A DNA stretch of 64,000 nt, from positions 248,001 through 312,000 of the forward strand of contig DAIRGA010000001.1 in NCBI GenBank assembly GCA_036794825.1, read 5' to 3'. How positions within the stretch are numbered: the stretch's first letter is position 1; every line of letters starts with the position of its first letter. Below the pieces are notes generated by a model. It was given only the letters and a program-made list of their open reading frames with translations, was not told the DNA's origin and made no database searches. Made by a program: the position numbers and the translations under genes. Source of the stretch: RZYY01 sp036794825 (GTDB taxonomy: Bacteria; Bacteroidota; Bacteroidia; Bacteroidales; 4484-276). Of this stretch, positions 25,678-35,900 are shown one piece after another.

Positions 25678-26976
25678 TCATTCCGCCAACGCTCTCTTGT
25701 ATTCGGCCAGCACCCGGTCGCGGGCAAATTTGTGGTCAACGATGGGTTTGGGGTAGGTTGACTTTCCAAACTCAGGAATCCATTTTTTGATGTATTTCAT
25801 TTCAGGATCGAATTTCTGGGTTTGCAGTTCGGGATTGAACACCCTGAAGTAGGGTGCTGCATCGCAACCGCTTCCGGCCGCCCATTGCCACCCGCCATTG
25901 TTCGACGACAATTCAAAGTCAAGCAGCTTTTCTGCAAAATAGGCTTCGCCCCACCGCCAGTCAATCAGCAGATGCTTGGTGAGAAAACTCGCTGTGATCA
26001 TCCTCACGCGGTTGTGCATGTACCCGGTTTCGTTGAGTTGCCGCATTCCGGCGTCAACGATCGGGTAGCCTGTCCGGCCTTCGCACCAGGCCAGGAAATG
26101 CTTTTCATCATTGATCCATCTTATATTATCGTACTGCGGTTTGAAAGCCTGATGAACAACCTGCGGAAAATGCCACAGGATCATCATGTAAAATTCTCTC
26201 CAGATAAGTTCATTAAGAAAAATTTCGTTGTTTTCCAGGGCAATTTTTACTAGTTTTCTGATGCTGATGGTTCCAAAGCGAAGATGCACACTCACTAGGG
26301 ATGTACCCTTGATTGAAGGAATATCCCTGGTTTGGTTATACTTTTGAATGATTTCGATATCAGGCTCCGGCGAAGGATAATCGAACTTCGAAAAAATAAA
26401 CCCTGTCACCGCAAGATCAAACGATTCGGGGATCATTTTGAAGCAACGGCCGAGATGATTTTCGGAGGGCTGCTGGGCAATCTTTTCTGCAGTGAAAAGC
26501 GAACGCCAGCGCTTCATGTAAGGCGTGTAAATCGTATAGGGGCTGCCTTCATCCTTTATCACTTCATCCTTTTCAAAAATTACCTGATCTTTGAAAGTCC
26601 TGAATTCGACTCCCTTCCGATTTAGCATTTCCTCAACCGATTTGTCGCGGGCGGTGGCATAAGGCTCGTAATCGTGGTTGGTGTAAACCGCCGAAATAGT
26701 GAACTCTGTCAGTAACTTTTCGAAGACCTCTACAGGGCGGCCGTACCTGACCAGCAAGGTTGATCCGTGTTTTTCAAATTCGGATTTCAGCTTTTTCAGT
26801 TGCTCGTAAATAAATGAGATTCGCCGGTCGGACCTATCTGCAAGTTTACCCAGGATATCCGAATCGAAAATAAAAAGGGGAACTACATTTCCCCTCTCTT
26901 TTAAAGCCCTGAACAGACCGGCATTATCTTCCGTACGCAGGTCGCGCCGGAACCAGAAAATTGTTACCGGGTTCAT
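25678..26976 (-). CDS. phr: Deoxyribodipyrimidine photolyase (cryptochrome/photolyase family)
   Basis: Photolyase uses blue light and reduced FAD to split UV-induced pyrimidine dimers. The 432-residue product has the N-terminal antenna domain (TIFWFRRDLRTEDNAGL) and the C-terminal FAD domain: LNELIWREFYMMILWHFP, TGYPIVDAGMRQLNETGYMH, NRVRMITASFLTKHLLIDWR and WQWAAGSGCDAAPYFRVFNP. These fit a class I CPD photolyase. It lies 5 bases after the carotene hydroxylase gene and 40 bases before the peroxiredoxin gene, a set that suggests joint defence against light and oxidative damage. Confidence 0.95.
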   Translation of the reverse strand: MNPVTIFWFRRDLRTEDNAGLFRALKERGNVVPLFIFDSDILGKLADRSDRRISFIYEQLKKLKSEFEKHGSTLLVRYGRPVEVFEKLLTEFTISAVYTNHDYEPYATARDKSVEEMLNRKGVEFRTFKDQVIFEKDEVIKDEGSPYTIYTPYMKRWRSLFTAEKIAQQPSENHLGRCFKMIPESFDLAVTGFIFSKFDYPSPEPDIEIIQKYNQTRDIPSIKGTSLVSVHLRFGTISIRKLVKIALENNEIFLNELIWREFYMMILWHFPQVVHQAFKPQYDNIRWINDEKHFLAWCEGRTGYPIVDAGMRQLNETGYMHNRVRMITASFLTKHLLIDWRWGEAYFAEKLLDFELSSNNGGWQWAAGSGCDAAPYFRVFNPELQTQKFDPEMKYIKKWIPEFGKSTYPKPIVDHKFARDRVLAEYKRALAE

Positions 26977-26981
26977 AGGGA

Positions 26982-27449
26982 TTATCCGTTATTTTTGTTG
27001 CGCGACTCTTTGAACACCTCAGCATAATATTTAAAAGGGGCAACCAAAAAGCCGTAATTGCCATAAAATTTCGGCCCGTGATGGTCGAGGTGTGCTTTGA
27101 TGGTGGCGTCGAGGTAGCGGTTTTTCAGTCCACCAAGTAAATTCACCCTACGATGTACATACACATCGTGAAACATGAAATAAGCCACGCCATAGAGGAA
27201 AATTCCGACGCCAATCCAAAAACGGTAGTCGAACTGAGCATACCCGAAGTAAATCAATAGTACGCTGGGAATAGCAAACATCAGGGCGAAGAGATCGTTC
27301 CACTCCCACTTGCGTCCGTCGCGCTCGTGGTGGTCGCGGTGAAGCACCCACAGGAAGCCATGCATCACGTATTTATGGGTAAACCATGCCATAAATTCCA
27401 TTGCCAGAAAAGCGGCAATCACGATCAGAGTTGCAAAATACCACGCCAT
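26982..27449 (-). CDS. crtZ: Beta-carotene hydroxylase (CrtZ type)
   Basis: CrtZ hydroxylates beta-ionone rings to make zeaxanthin, using a di-iron centre in the membrane. The 155-residue product has the four histidine clusters of the family: HKYVMH, HRDHH, HDVYVH and HLDHH. Hydrophobic segments flank them. The rest of the carotenoid pathway (crtE, B, I, Y) is not in the window. It is first in the minus-strand run crtZ-phr-bcp-epimerase; no perfect -7 element was found upstream. Confidence 0.93.
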   Translation of the reverse strand: MAWYFATLIVIAAFLAMEFMAWFTHKYVMHGFLWVLHRDHHERDGRKWEWNDLFALMFAIPSVLLIYFGYAQFDYRFWIGVGIFLYGVAYFMFHDVYVHRRVNLLGGLKNRYLDATIKAHLDHHGPKFYGNYGFLVAPFKYYAEVFKESRNKNNG

Positions 27450-27651
27450 ATTTTTAGAATTAAAAGTTGATTAAACGGTTTGATTTTTAGGAAGATTAAC
27501 ACAGATCAGGCTGAATTGTTTAAAACTGCAGACGCTTAATACGCAATGATTATTCCACCTTGCTCACTCTCCTGGTGGAGCATTTCAGCCCTCTCCAATC
27601 CTGACCGTATCATCCTTTTCATTGCATATTTTGATTCGGATAATATTTCGC

Positions 27652-28728
27652 CTAGTCTGTATAGATTGCGCCGGATGAATGGTCGCGGGAGGCGCCGGTA
27701 ACCGAAGCCAGGCAATTGTTTCGGCCAAGAAACCTGAGTAAACCGAGGAATGCGAATATCAATGCTTCTTTGAAGTCCACAATGTTTTGGTCAGGAATAA
27801 TCAGCGATTGAGAAACCAGCTCACGCATTCTTGACAACAGGAACTTGTTTTTTGCACCTCCGCCAGTAACGAGCATCCTGCCACCTGGTTTTGTTTTTGT
27901 TTTAATCGAAATCTGGTAAGCTATATGCTCAACGATCGTCCGCAACTGGTCTTCGACTGGAAAACCTGAACCCGAAATAACCGGCAGGAACTCGCTTTCA
28001 AACCACTCTCTGCCAAGCGATTTTGGCCCATTTAAAGAATAAAAAGGTAAACTGTTCAATGCCGAAAAAAGCTCTTGCCGGAATGTGCCGCCCGCAGCCA
28101 AATTCCCGTCTTTATCATATTCAAATCCAATGGTTTGTGCCAGATGATTCAGCGCAATATTCACAGGGCAGATGTCATAAGCTTTTCTCAAACCATATTT
28201 ATCATCATAGGAAATATTGGAAAATCCTCCCAGGTTGAGGCAAAAATCATAGTCATCAAAAAGCAGTTTATCGCCGATAGGAACCAAAGGCGCTCCCTGA
28301 CCCCCCAATGCCACATCCTGTGAACGGAAATCGCAAACTGTGGTGAAACCTGTTTGAGCGGCAATTATTGCTCCACTGCCAATCTGAAGGGTCAATCCTT
28401 TTTTAGGACGGTGAAAAACTGTGTGGCCATGCGATGCAATAAGGTCGGGTTGTATTTTGTATTCACGGATGAAGTCCAAAATCAGTTGTCCAATGAGTTT
28501 GCCAAATTCAGTGTGCAGTTCCGCCAAAGTAAGTCCATCTGCAGTGAAAGCCGCCTGCAGTCTGTGTTTCCATCCGGAAGAGTATCCAAAGGTTTTTGCT
28601 GCCGGAATTTCGAAATGCCAACGGCCATCAATTTCCTGAAAGGAGCAATAAGCCACATCCAGCCCGTCGAGCGAGGTTCCGGACATCAGCCCGATTACTT
28701 TGAATTCTTTAGTTTCAGAATTCTTCAT
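27652..28728 (-). CDS. anmK: Anhydro-N-acetylmuramic acid kinase
   Basis: AnmK phosphorylates and hydrolyses 1,6-anhydro-MurNAc to MurNAc-6-phosphate during peptidoglycan recycling in the cytoplasm. The 358-residue product starts with the family signature GLMSGTSLDGLDVAYCSF and contains ASHGHTVFHRP, NLGGFSNIS, VNIALNHLA and LVTGGGAKNKFL. Length is normal. It begins 12 bases after murF, so recycling and synthesis steps share an operon. Only ~200 bases without a recognisable gene separate it from crtZ. Confidence 0.96.
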   Translation of the reverse strand: MKNSETKEFKVIGLMSGTSLDGLDVAYCSFQEIDGRWHFEIPAAKTFGYSSGWKHRLQAAFTADGLTLAELHTEFGKLIGQLILDFIREYKIQPDLIASHGHTVFHRPKKGLTLQIGSGAIIAAQTGFTTVCDFRSQDVALGGQGAPLVPIGDKLLFDDYDFCLNLGGFSNISYDDKYGLRKAYDICPVNIALNHLAQTIGFEYDKDGNLAAGGTFRQELFSALNSLPFYSLNGPKSLGREWFESEFLPVISGSGFPVEDQLRTIVEHIAYQISIKTKTKPGGRMLVTGGGAKNKFLLSRMRELVSQSLIIPDQNIVDFKEALIFAFLGLLRFLGRNNCLASVTGASRDHSSGAIYTD

Positions 28729-28740
28729 GCTATTACATCC

Positions 28741-30039
28741 TTACAATTCCGTCAGCAACTTTTCGAGCTTGATGCCACGCGAACCCTTGATCAGTATGGT
28801 TTTGCCGCGGAGTGGGTTTTTTTGGATAAATCCGATGAGATCATCCACCGACAAAAAGTTCAGAGAGGAAGAATTTCTGCTGATTTCGCTGAAATTCTTT
28901 CCCACAAGAAAGATTTCTTTTGGGCCGGAGCTTTGGGCTAGTTCGAGGATTTTTCTGTGTTCGAGGATGGATTCATCACCCAGTTCGAGCATATCTCCAA
29001 GAATCAGCATTTTATTGGTATCGGGAAGTTTTGAAAAGTTGGAAATGGCTGCTTCCATGCTCGAGGGGTTAGCGTTGTAAGCATCCATCACCACGTGGTT
29101 TGAAGAAGTCCGGATAAATTGTGAACGGTTATTTTCGGGCTTGTAAGCCTCAAGTGCAGCCTTGATATCTGCCGGCTCAACGCCAAAATAATGGCCAATG
29201 CAGACAGCAGCAAGCATATTAGCGAAATTGTAAGCGCCAACCAATTGGCTATCTACCTGAATGAGTGTGTTATCAAATTGAATTTCGAGGCTAAGAAAAG
29301 GAGATTCACCGGTAATCTTGCCTCTCACGATGCTATCCGCACCATCGCCATATTTGATCTTCCTGATATCTGAGGCGAGGTCATTCAATAAACGATCTGA
29401 ACCATTGATAAAGATGGTTCCGCCATTTTCCTTTATGTAGCCGTAAAGCTCTGATTTTGCTTTGATAACCCCCTCAAATCCGCCAAAACCCTCAAGATGA
29501 GCCTTCCCGATATTGGTAATGATGCCGTATGTTGGTTGAGAGATCTTGCAAAGTTGGGCGATTTCGCCCTGATGGTTGGCGCCCATTTCGATGATGCCGA
29601 TTTCGGTTTCAGGTTTAATACTTAACAGGGACAAAGGCACTCCGATGTGATTATTCAAATTTCCCTGCGTGGAGAGGGTGTTGAATTTTTGGGATAGAAC
29701 GGCGCCGGTCAGTTCTTTGGTGGTGGTTTTTCCATTGGAGCCGGTGATGCCAATTACAGGAATGGTCAAATGGTTGCGGTGATTTCGGGCAAGCATCTGA
29801 AGTGCTGACAGCACATTGTCCACCAGTAGAAACCGCTCACCGCTTGAAAATTTACGGTCGTCAATCACAGCGTAGGAGGCGCCGTCGGAGATGGCCTGCG
29901 ATGCGAATTGATTTCCATCAAAATTGTCGCCTTTTAAGGCAAAGAACATGCATCCCGGCTCTATTTTCCTCGAATCGGTAGTGATAACCGGATAGCGAAG
30001 ATAGATTTCGTACAACTTTTCGATAGTGATTTCATTCAT
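28741..30039 (-). CDS. murF: UDP-N-acetylmuramoyl-tripeptide--D-Ala-D-Ala ligase
   Basis: MurF adds D-Ala-D-Ala to UDP-MurNAc-tripeptide, the last cytoplasmic step of the peptidoglycan precursor. The 432-residue product has the ATP-binding GITGSNGKTTTKEL, followed by LNNHIGVPLSLL, IIEMGANHQGEIAQL and the C-terminal DAYNANPSSMEAAI, all diagnostic of MurF. It has its own -7 element and leads the murF-anmK unit. In other Bacteroidota murF is found beside gldJ, and the same neighbourhood is seen here. Confidence 0.96.
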   Translation of the reverse strand: MNEITIEKLYEIYLRYPVITTDSRKIEPGCMFFALKGDNFDGNQFASQAISDGASYAVIDDRKFSSGERFLLVDNVLSALQMLARNHRNHLTIPVIGITGSNGKTTTKELTGAVLSQKFNTLSTQGNLNNHIGVPLSLLSIKPETEIGIIEMGANHQGEIAQLCKISQPTYGIITNIGKAHLEGFGGFEGVIKAKSELYGYIKENGGTIFINGSDRLLNDLASDIRKIKYGDGADSIVRGKITGESPFLSLEIQFDNTLIQVDSQLVGAYNFANMLAAVCIGHYFGVEPADIKAALEAYKPENNRSQFIRTSSNHVVMDAYNANPSSMEAAISNFSKLPDTNKMLILGDMLELGDESILEHRKILELAQSSGPKEIFLVGKNFSEISRNSSSLNFLSVDDLIGFIQKNPLRGKTILIKGSRGIKLEKLLTEL

Positions 30040-30060
30040 GGCAATCGAATCTTAAGGCTG

Positions 30061-30068
30061 CAAAGTTA
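30061..30068 (-). promoter_or_regulatory. -7 promoter element for murF-anmK
   Basis: TAACTTTG on the minus strand is a perfect TAnnTTTG match, 22 bases before the murF start and just past the gldJ terminator. Confidence 0.55.
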
Positions 30069-30071
30069 GGA

Positions 30072-30107
30072 AATAAAAAACCCGCTGCACGGCGGTGCAA
30101 CGGGTTT
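30072..30107 (-). terminator. Rho-independent terminator after gldJ
   Basis: AAACCCG-x-TGCAC (30078-30090) and GTGCA-x-CGGGTTT (30095-30107) form a 12-pair stem with one mismatch and a 4-base loop. On the minus strand it is followed by a T run, so it ends gldJ transcripts before the murF promoter. Confidence 0.85.
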
Positions 30108-30126
30108 ACATATTTTCTAAAGAATT

Positions 30127-31644
30127 TTATTTGGAGCTGATTGGGCCGCCCACGCGATCCATGGCACATCTGAAACCAATATAGTTGGTAGCGGTTCTTT
30201 CGTCCATAAATCTTCTAACGCCGGGGCTGAGGAAATAAGCGCCGTCTCTCCATGAGCCGCCTTTTACTACCCTGGCCTGGTTGCTGATGAGTGAAGATCT
30301 TCCGAAATCGTACATTTTAAGGGTGGTATCTCTCATGGCTGCAGCTTCGCTCATTTGCCATTTTGAACGGTCAATCACCGACATGTGGTCGCCATCAAGG
30401 TAATCCCTGTTGTCGGCCTGGCGGTAGTTGATGCGGTTGGCAGCGTCGTTAACCGAAATTGTATCGAAGCGCATTCTGCCCAGACTGTCTTTTTCGGCAG
30501 GTACTCCGTCCTGCATGCGTAGTTTGTTAAATACGTTTCCGCGGTACGGACTGAAGTCTGAAACGTCTTTATGACTTAGCGGGCGGTAAACATCTGAAAC
30601 CCATTCTGCTACGTTTCCTGCCATATTGTAAAGGCCGTAATCATTTGGTGGATAAGTGCCAACGGGAGCGGTGATATCGGCGCCGTCGTTCAGCGCTCCG
30701 GCAACTCCCATATAATCGCCACGCCCTCTTTTGAAATTGTCGAGGTACTGACCGTAGGCGCGTTTGTCGGCAGTATTCCTAACCATCCTGCCATCCCACG
30801 GATAAATTCTTCGTTCGGCCACATTTTCGTAACTTGCTACGATTCCCAATGCAGCAAATTCCCATTCTGCTTCGGTGGGAAGTCGGTATTTTGGAAGCAT
30901 GATCCCATCTTCGAGCCTGACTCGGCGTTCTCCGGTTCCTGTTGGGCTCAGGTCTTGCAGTGGACGGTTAACCAACCCGTCATACTGCCCTTTGAGGTAA
31001 GCATCGGTATTGAAATTATCCTGATCCTGCTGATCGGGGTTCGGGGATAAGATTCCCTGACGGATAAGCAACATTTCGTTCACACGATCTGAACGCCATG
31101 AACAGTAGTCTGTAGCCTGAATCCATGTTACACCAACAACCGGGTAATTGTGATATGCCGGGTGGCGCAGGTATAAACTTGCGAGTGGTTCATTGTAGGC
31201 CAGACGCTCACGCCATACCAGTGTGTCGGGCAGGGCTTGCCGGTAAACTTCGGGATAGCTGACAAATACCCTTTGCAGCCAGTAGAGATATTCAAGATAG
31301 TCGAGGTTGGTTACCTCGGTTTCGTCCATGTAAAAGGAGCGAACCGTAATTTTTCGGGGAGGATTGTTGTATTCGAACATGATGTCCTCGTCGGTTTGTC
31401 CCATCACAAAAGTTCCCCCTTCGATGAAAACAAGACCCGGACCGGTTTCCTGGTCGCGGTAACGTGAAACCTCAAAACCGCCGTTCTGCGGGTTATTGTA
31501 TTCCCATCCTGTAGTGGGAGAGACGTTATTTTTTGTCCCGAAAATCCCTTTACAGGAAGGCATTAAAAAGCCTAAGGAAATAACTACTAAAAGAAAGAAC
31601 AACTGCTGATTTTTGAACATGCTTGATAGTTTTTTGAAAAACAC
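30127..31644 (-). CDS. gldJ: GldJ-like T9SS/gliding lipoprotein (SUMF1/FGE fold)
   Basis: GldJ and its paralogue GldK are outer-membrane lipoproteins needed for type IX secretion and, in gliders, motility. The 505-residue product has a lipoprotein signal peptide (lipobox ending at Cys31) followed by the GldJ-like stretch TGWEYNNPQNGGFE and ETGPGLVFIEGGTFVMGQTD. The formylglycine-enzyme fold then contains SFYMDETEVTNLDYLEYLYW, VGVTWIQATDYCSWR, RLPTEAEWEFAALG and WVSDVYRPL, and ends with RVVKGGSWRDGAYF and YIGFRCAMD. It is a structural relative; the formylglycine-generating cysteines are not expected. Position next to murF and porU agrees with GldJ rather than GldK. Confidence 0.88.
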   Translation of the reverse strand: MFFKKLSSMFKNQQLFFLLVVISLGFLMPSCKGIFGTKNNVSPTTGWEYNNPQNGGFEVSRYRDQETGPGLVFIEGGTFVMGQTDEDIMFEYNNPPRKITVRSFYMDETEVTNLDYLEYLYWLQRVFVSYPEVYRQALPDTLVWRERLAYNEPLASLYLRHPAYHNYPVVGVTWIQATDYCSWRSDRVNEMLLIRQGILSPNPDQQDQDNFNTDAYLKGQYDGLVNRPLQDLSPTGTGERRVRLEDGIMLPKYRLPTEAEWEFAALGIVASYENVAERRIYPWDGRMVRNTADKRAYGQYLDNFKRGRGDYMGVAGALNDGADITAPVGTYPPNDYGLYNMAGNVAEWVSDVYRPLSHKDVSDFSPYRGNVFNKLRMQDGVPAEKDSLGRMRFDTISVNDAANRINYRQADNRDYLDGDHMSVIDRSKWQMSEAAAMRDTTLKMYDFGRSSLISNQARVVKGGSWRDGAYFLSPGVRRFMDERTATNYIGFRCAMDRVGGPISSK

Positions 31645-31653
31645 GGTAACTAA

Positions 31654-32637
31654 CTAAAAACTTGGACATTTTATTGCCCCTCGCCTTGCACTTTTTTTGT
31701 CGCAGGGAATCAACAGGGCAAATGACAGCTCATGTGCGCCACCCGCGGCATTTCCGAATGGCGAAACGGTGTAATCGTAACTGTAACCAAAACGATACTG
31801 TTCGTGCTGCAAACCTACTAATAATATCACAGCATCCGGATTTTCGAACGCATGCCTGAACCATAACCCAAAAACGAAAGGTTCATAGGCAAAGTAACTT
31901 CCCAGATTAAGTTGTTTAAAGTCACCCTGTTGCTGGTATAAAATATTGGGTGAAACCACTAATTCCGAACCATAAGAGCTGCGGTAACGCCTGTCGTTGC
32001 CAAAATTTGCCCCGGCGTGCAGGGTAATTTTCATTCCCATTTTCGTCTCTTGATTCTCCAATAAAAATCCTATTTCAGGCTGGGTTGGGTGATGAACCGC
32101 TCCGCCAACGAAATATTTTTCGCTGAACCCAACCAGAAAACCCCCGGCGAAATCCACATAATTGACGCTTTCAGCAACTCCGGTGGGTGGAGTGGCGGTG
32201 TTGTTCTGCAAATTGGAAGGCAAAACAAGATCGGCCAGGCTAAGACCCCGCTGCCCATAAGTGGCCTGAAGCGCAAGGTTAGCCTCTACATCCCGGCTGA
32301 TGGTGAGCTTATAAGCATACATTCCTGAAATCATCAACTGGCTGATGGCAGCTTCGCCCTGCTTGTCGTAATGTAACTGCAAGCCAACCCCGCCATTCAG
32401 AAATTCTGAATACCTGTCCCAGGAGAGTCCGTAGGCTGTGAATGCCCCTGGAAGAGATGGCCATTGATTGCGATAATTGAGGTTAAAACGCGAGCAATAT
32501 TCTGATCCTGCCAGCGCAGGATTGAGATACAAAGGGTTAGCATAAAACTGCGAAAAAGGGAAATCCTGCGACTGCACCTTAAAAGATAAAATGAACAGAA
32601 GCGCAAAAACAAGTGATGGGTTTCTTAATTTTATCAT
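31654..32637 (-). CDS. PorP/SprF-family T9SS outer-membrane protein
   Basis: The 327-residue product has a signal peptide ending near VQSQDFPFSQ and the family opening SQFYANPLYLNPALAGS, followed by RFNLNYRNQWP. The rest alternates beta strands and fits a 14-stranded barrel. PorP/SprF proteins tether or help export T9SS products with C-terminal type B domains, or contribute to the secretion machinery. It is transcribed 9 bases ahead of gldJ, so the two are an operon, divergent from the porU genes across a 295-base gap in which I see no other gene. Confidence 0.9.
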   Translation of the reverse strand: MIKLRNPSLVFALLFILSFKVQSQDFPFSQFYANPLYLNPALAGSEYCSRFNLNYRNQWPSLPGAFTAYGLSWDRYSEFLNGGVGLQLHYDKQGEAAISQLMISGMYAYKLTISRDVEANLALQATYGQRGLSLADLVLPSNLQNNTATPPTGVAESVNYVDFAGGFLVGFSEKYFVGGAVHHPTQPEIGFLLENQETKMGMKITLHAGANFGNDRRYRSSYGSELVVSPNILYQQQGDFKQLNLGSYFAYEPFVFGLWFRHAFENPDAVILLVGLQHEQYRFGYSYDYTVSPFGNAAGGAHELSFALLIPCDKKSARRGAIKCPSF

Positions 32638-32932
32638 ACAAAAGCAACCATTTACGCAACCTTTAATCTCTCTATAAACTCATTTACAGGTAGGTTATTT
32701 TATTTCCGGGTTCAGGCATAACCCCAATGCAGAGTCTTTGACGGATTGATTCATGATCAAAACGATTTTCCCGCTGATAGTTAACAGCAATATAAAACCG
32801 ATCAGGTTCGTTTTCATGCCTCCGGGTTCTATATTGCCCTGTGGATCAATCAAAGGGGAAATCAATAAGGTAATTGCCTGAATTTCAACCTGAACAAATG
32901 TGTTTGGAAGGTGTTGATTTAATTGTTATCAA

Positions 32933-35900
32933 ATGAAATTAATAAGAATGAACCAACTGATCATCTTTTCTCTATACCTCATTTCCTTTGTTTCACCGCT
33001 GTTTATCTATGGACAGGAGGTTAAAGTTCCATTCGCTTTGCAATGGAATCCGCCGGTTGAAGTGAAGATTTCGGAAACAGAATCCTACAGGTACCTCAAT
33101 TTTTTCGATGCCCGCTATGATGACGCTGATGCCATGACTCCGAAATTCCACAAAACCCTCAGGCTGGATGGTCAACCTTCGGTTTTAAATGTTAGCATAA
33201 TAAATCCGGTTTATACCCCACTGCAACACGACGAAATGCTTTGGCTCCATGCCATTCATACTTTATCCAGCGATATTGATGTAAGCGCTGAAATAGTCAA
33301 ATCGGGGAATGAGGCTTTTGCTGCCGTTAGTTTTACTCCCTTTCGCATCAACCCTGAAACAGGCAGGGTGGAAAAATTATTGTCCGGTGAAATTTTACTT
33401 GAACAGGCTGCTGAGGTAAAGTCAGAGACTGTTACTGAAAATTTTGCTCCCAATTCGTTGCTGGCATCAGGTAATTGGTATAAAATCAGGATCAATAAAA
33501 CCGGTCTTTTCAAGGTTACCCATGCTCAACTGGCCGAAATGGGGATGAATGTTTCGTCGCTCAGTTCGGCTAACATCAGAGTTTATGGCAATGGCGGAGG
33601 AATGCTGCCCGAAAATAACTCAACCCCCCGATTTGATGATCTTCAGGAAACCTCCATAGCTGTGTTCGATGGTGGTGACGGAATATTTGGATCGGGCGAT
33701 TTTTTGGTTTTCTACGGTATTGGCCCGGATGTGTGGAAGTTTGAACCCATACTTTTCCGGTTTTCGCACGAGAAAAACCTCTTCTCCGACTACGCCTTTT
33801 ATTATATTACTGCTGATCTTGGCCCGGGCAAACGCATCACCCAGTTGCCATCATCCTCTCAGCCTGCCAATTACATCTCAACAACTTTCAACGATTACGT
33901 TTTTCACGAACTCGACCAGGTTAACCTCATCAAATCGGGCAGGGAGTGGTATGGTGAAATTTTCGACCTCATCACCCTATATAATTACAGTTTTTCTTTT
34001 CCCAATCTAAAATCCGATGTTCAGCAACACATCAAAATCAGGACCATCGCAAAATCTGTTCTTACAAGCACATTTGTAGCCAATATTAATAATCTCGAAC
34101 CCCTGATAATTACTATCAACGGTACACCCGACAATCCTGAAGGGCAATATGCCCGCGACGCAATCGGTGAGTTGAAATTTTACACCAGCAGCGATGATAT
34201 CAATCTCGGACTTAAATACAATAAGCCTTCCACGAGTGCCATCGGCTGGCTGGATTACATCGAACTCAATGTGACACGCAACTCTATTTTCACTGGCGGC
34301 CAGATGGCTTTCAGAGATGTTTGGTCGAAGGATTACAATAAGGTAACTGAGTTCCGGCTGAGTAATGTTAATGCAGGGGTTACAATATGGGAGGTTACGG
34401 ATCGTCACAATATCAGGCACGTTCAGGCTGCCCTGGCCGGGAATACCATGAGTTTCACGCTCCCCACAGATGAAGCAGTGAGAGAATTTATCGCTTTCGA
34501 CGGCACCCAGTTCCACGATGTTCAAACGGTGGGATATGTGCCCAATCAAAATCTTCATGCTATTGCTGATGTTGATTATGTGATTGTTTCGCACCCGGAT
34601 TTTCTCGCCGAAGCCAACCGCCTTGCCGAATTTCATAATTCATTCTCAAACCTGAACACGCTGGTTGTTATTCCGGAACTGATTTACAACGAATTCTCCT
34701 CCGGATCACCCGATATGACCGCCATCAGGGATATGATGAGGATGATGTACGAAAGAGGTTCAACCGGTAATAAGCCGCGTTATCTGCTTCTTTTCGGCGA
34801 TGCGTCCTATGATCCCAAAGACAGGGTGAGCAACAACACCAACTTTATCCTCACGTATCAATCGGTGAATTCGCTTCATTTTGTCAACTCTTACGCCACC
34901 GACGATTACTTCGGATACCTTGATCCGGGCGAAGGAACCGGGGTTAACGAGGTGCTCGATATCGGTGTCGGAAGATTTGTGGTGCGAACACTTGCAGAAG
35001 CCAAAATGGTTGTGGATAAGGTGATACACTATGCCACCTCTCCTTCGAGGTTCGGTCCCTGGCGTAATGTGGTAACTTTTGTAGCCGATGATGAAAATCA
35101 GAATGCTCATCTGTCACAGGCAGAGCAACTTGCTGTTTTTGTGGATACTACGTACAAAAATTACAATATTGACAAAATCTACATTGATGCCTACCTCCAG
35201 GAATCTACCACCGGCGGTCAGCGCTTTCCATCCGTTAACAAAGCCATCAATACAAGGATGGACAAAGGAACTTTAATCATGAATTATACCGGCCACGGCG
35301 GCGAATTGGGCTGGGCGCACGAGCGCATTCTCGAAATTGCCGACATCAACAGTTGGAAAAACTATGACAAACTCGCTGTTTTCATCACCGCTACCTGTGA
35401 ATTTACAAGATACGATGACCCGGGAAGAATTTCTGCCGGCGAGCATGTTTTCCTCAATCCGAACGGTGGCGGGATTGCGCTTTTCACCACCTCGAGGTTA
35501 ACATTTGGCTCATCCAACCTCAGCCTCAACAGGGGAATTTACAAATATGCTTTTGAACGCAATGATAAGGAACCTTACTCGCTCGGCGACCTGATCCGCC
35601 TGGCCAAACTGGAAAGTTCCGGCGGCCCCAACGATAAGAAATTCATCCTTGTAGGCGATCCGGCGCTCAAAATGGCCTATCCCTACTACAACATCGAAAC
35701 AACCTCGATCAATCAGCGAGAAACTTTCGAATCGAATGCCCCCGACACACTCAAAGCGCTTTCGATGGTGACCGTTACGGGAAGAATTACCGATGAATTT
35801 AAAAATGTGGTTACCAATTTCAACGGGGTGCTTTATGCCACTGTTTTTGACAAAGAAAATGAAGTGCTGACACTTGGCCAGGATCCTGGTAGCTTTCAGC

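Noticed and set aside
27541..27651. Short 28-residue minus-strand frame after anmK
   Set aside because: Too short, no promoter or family, and probably only the anmK 3' flank.
34007..34636. 209-residue minus-strand frame antisense to porU
   Set aside because: Shadow frame; the plus-strand gene is clear across the whole interval.
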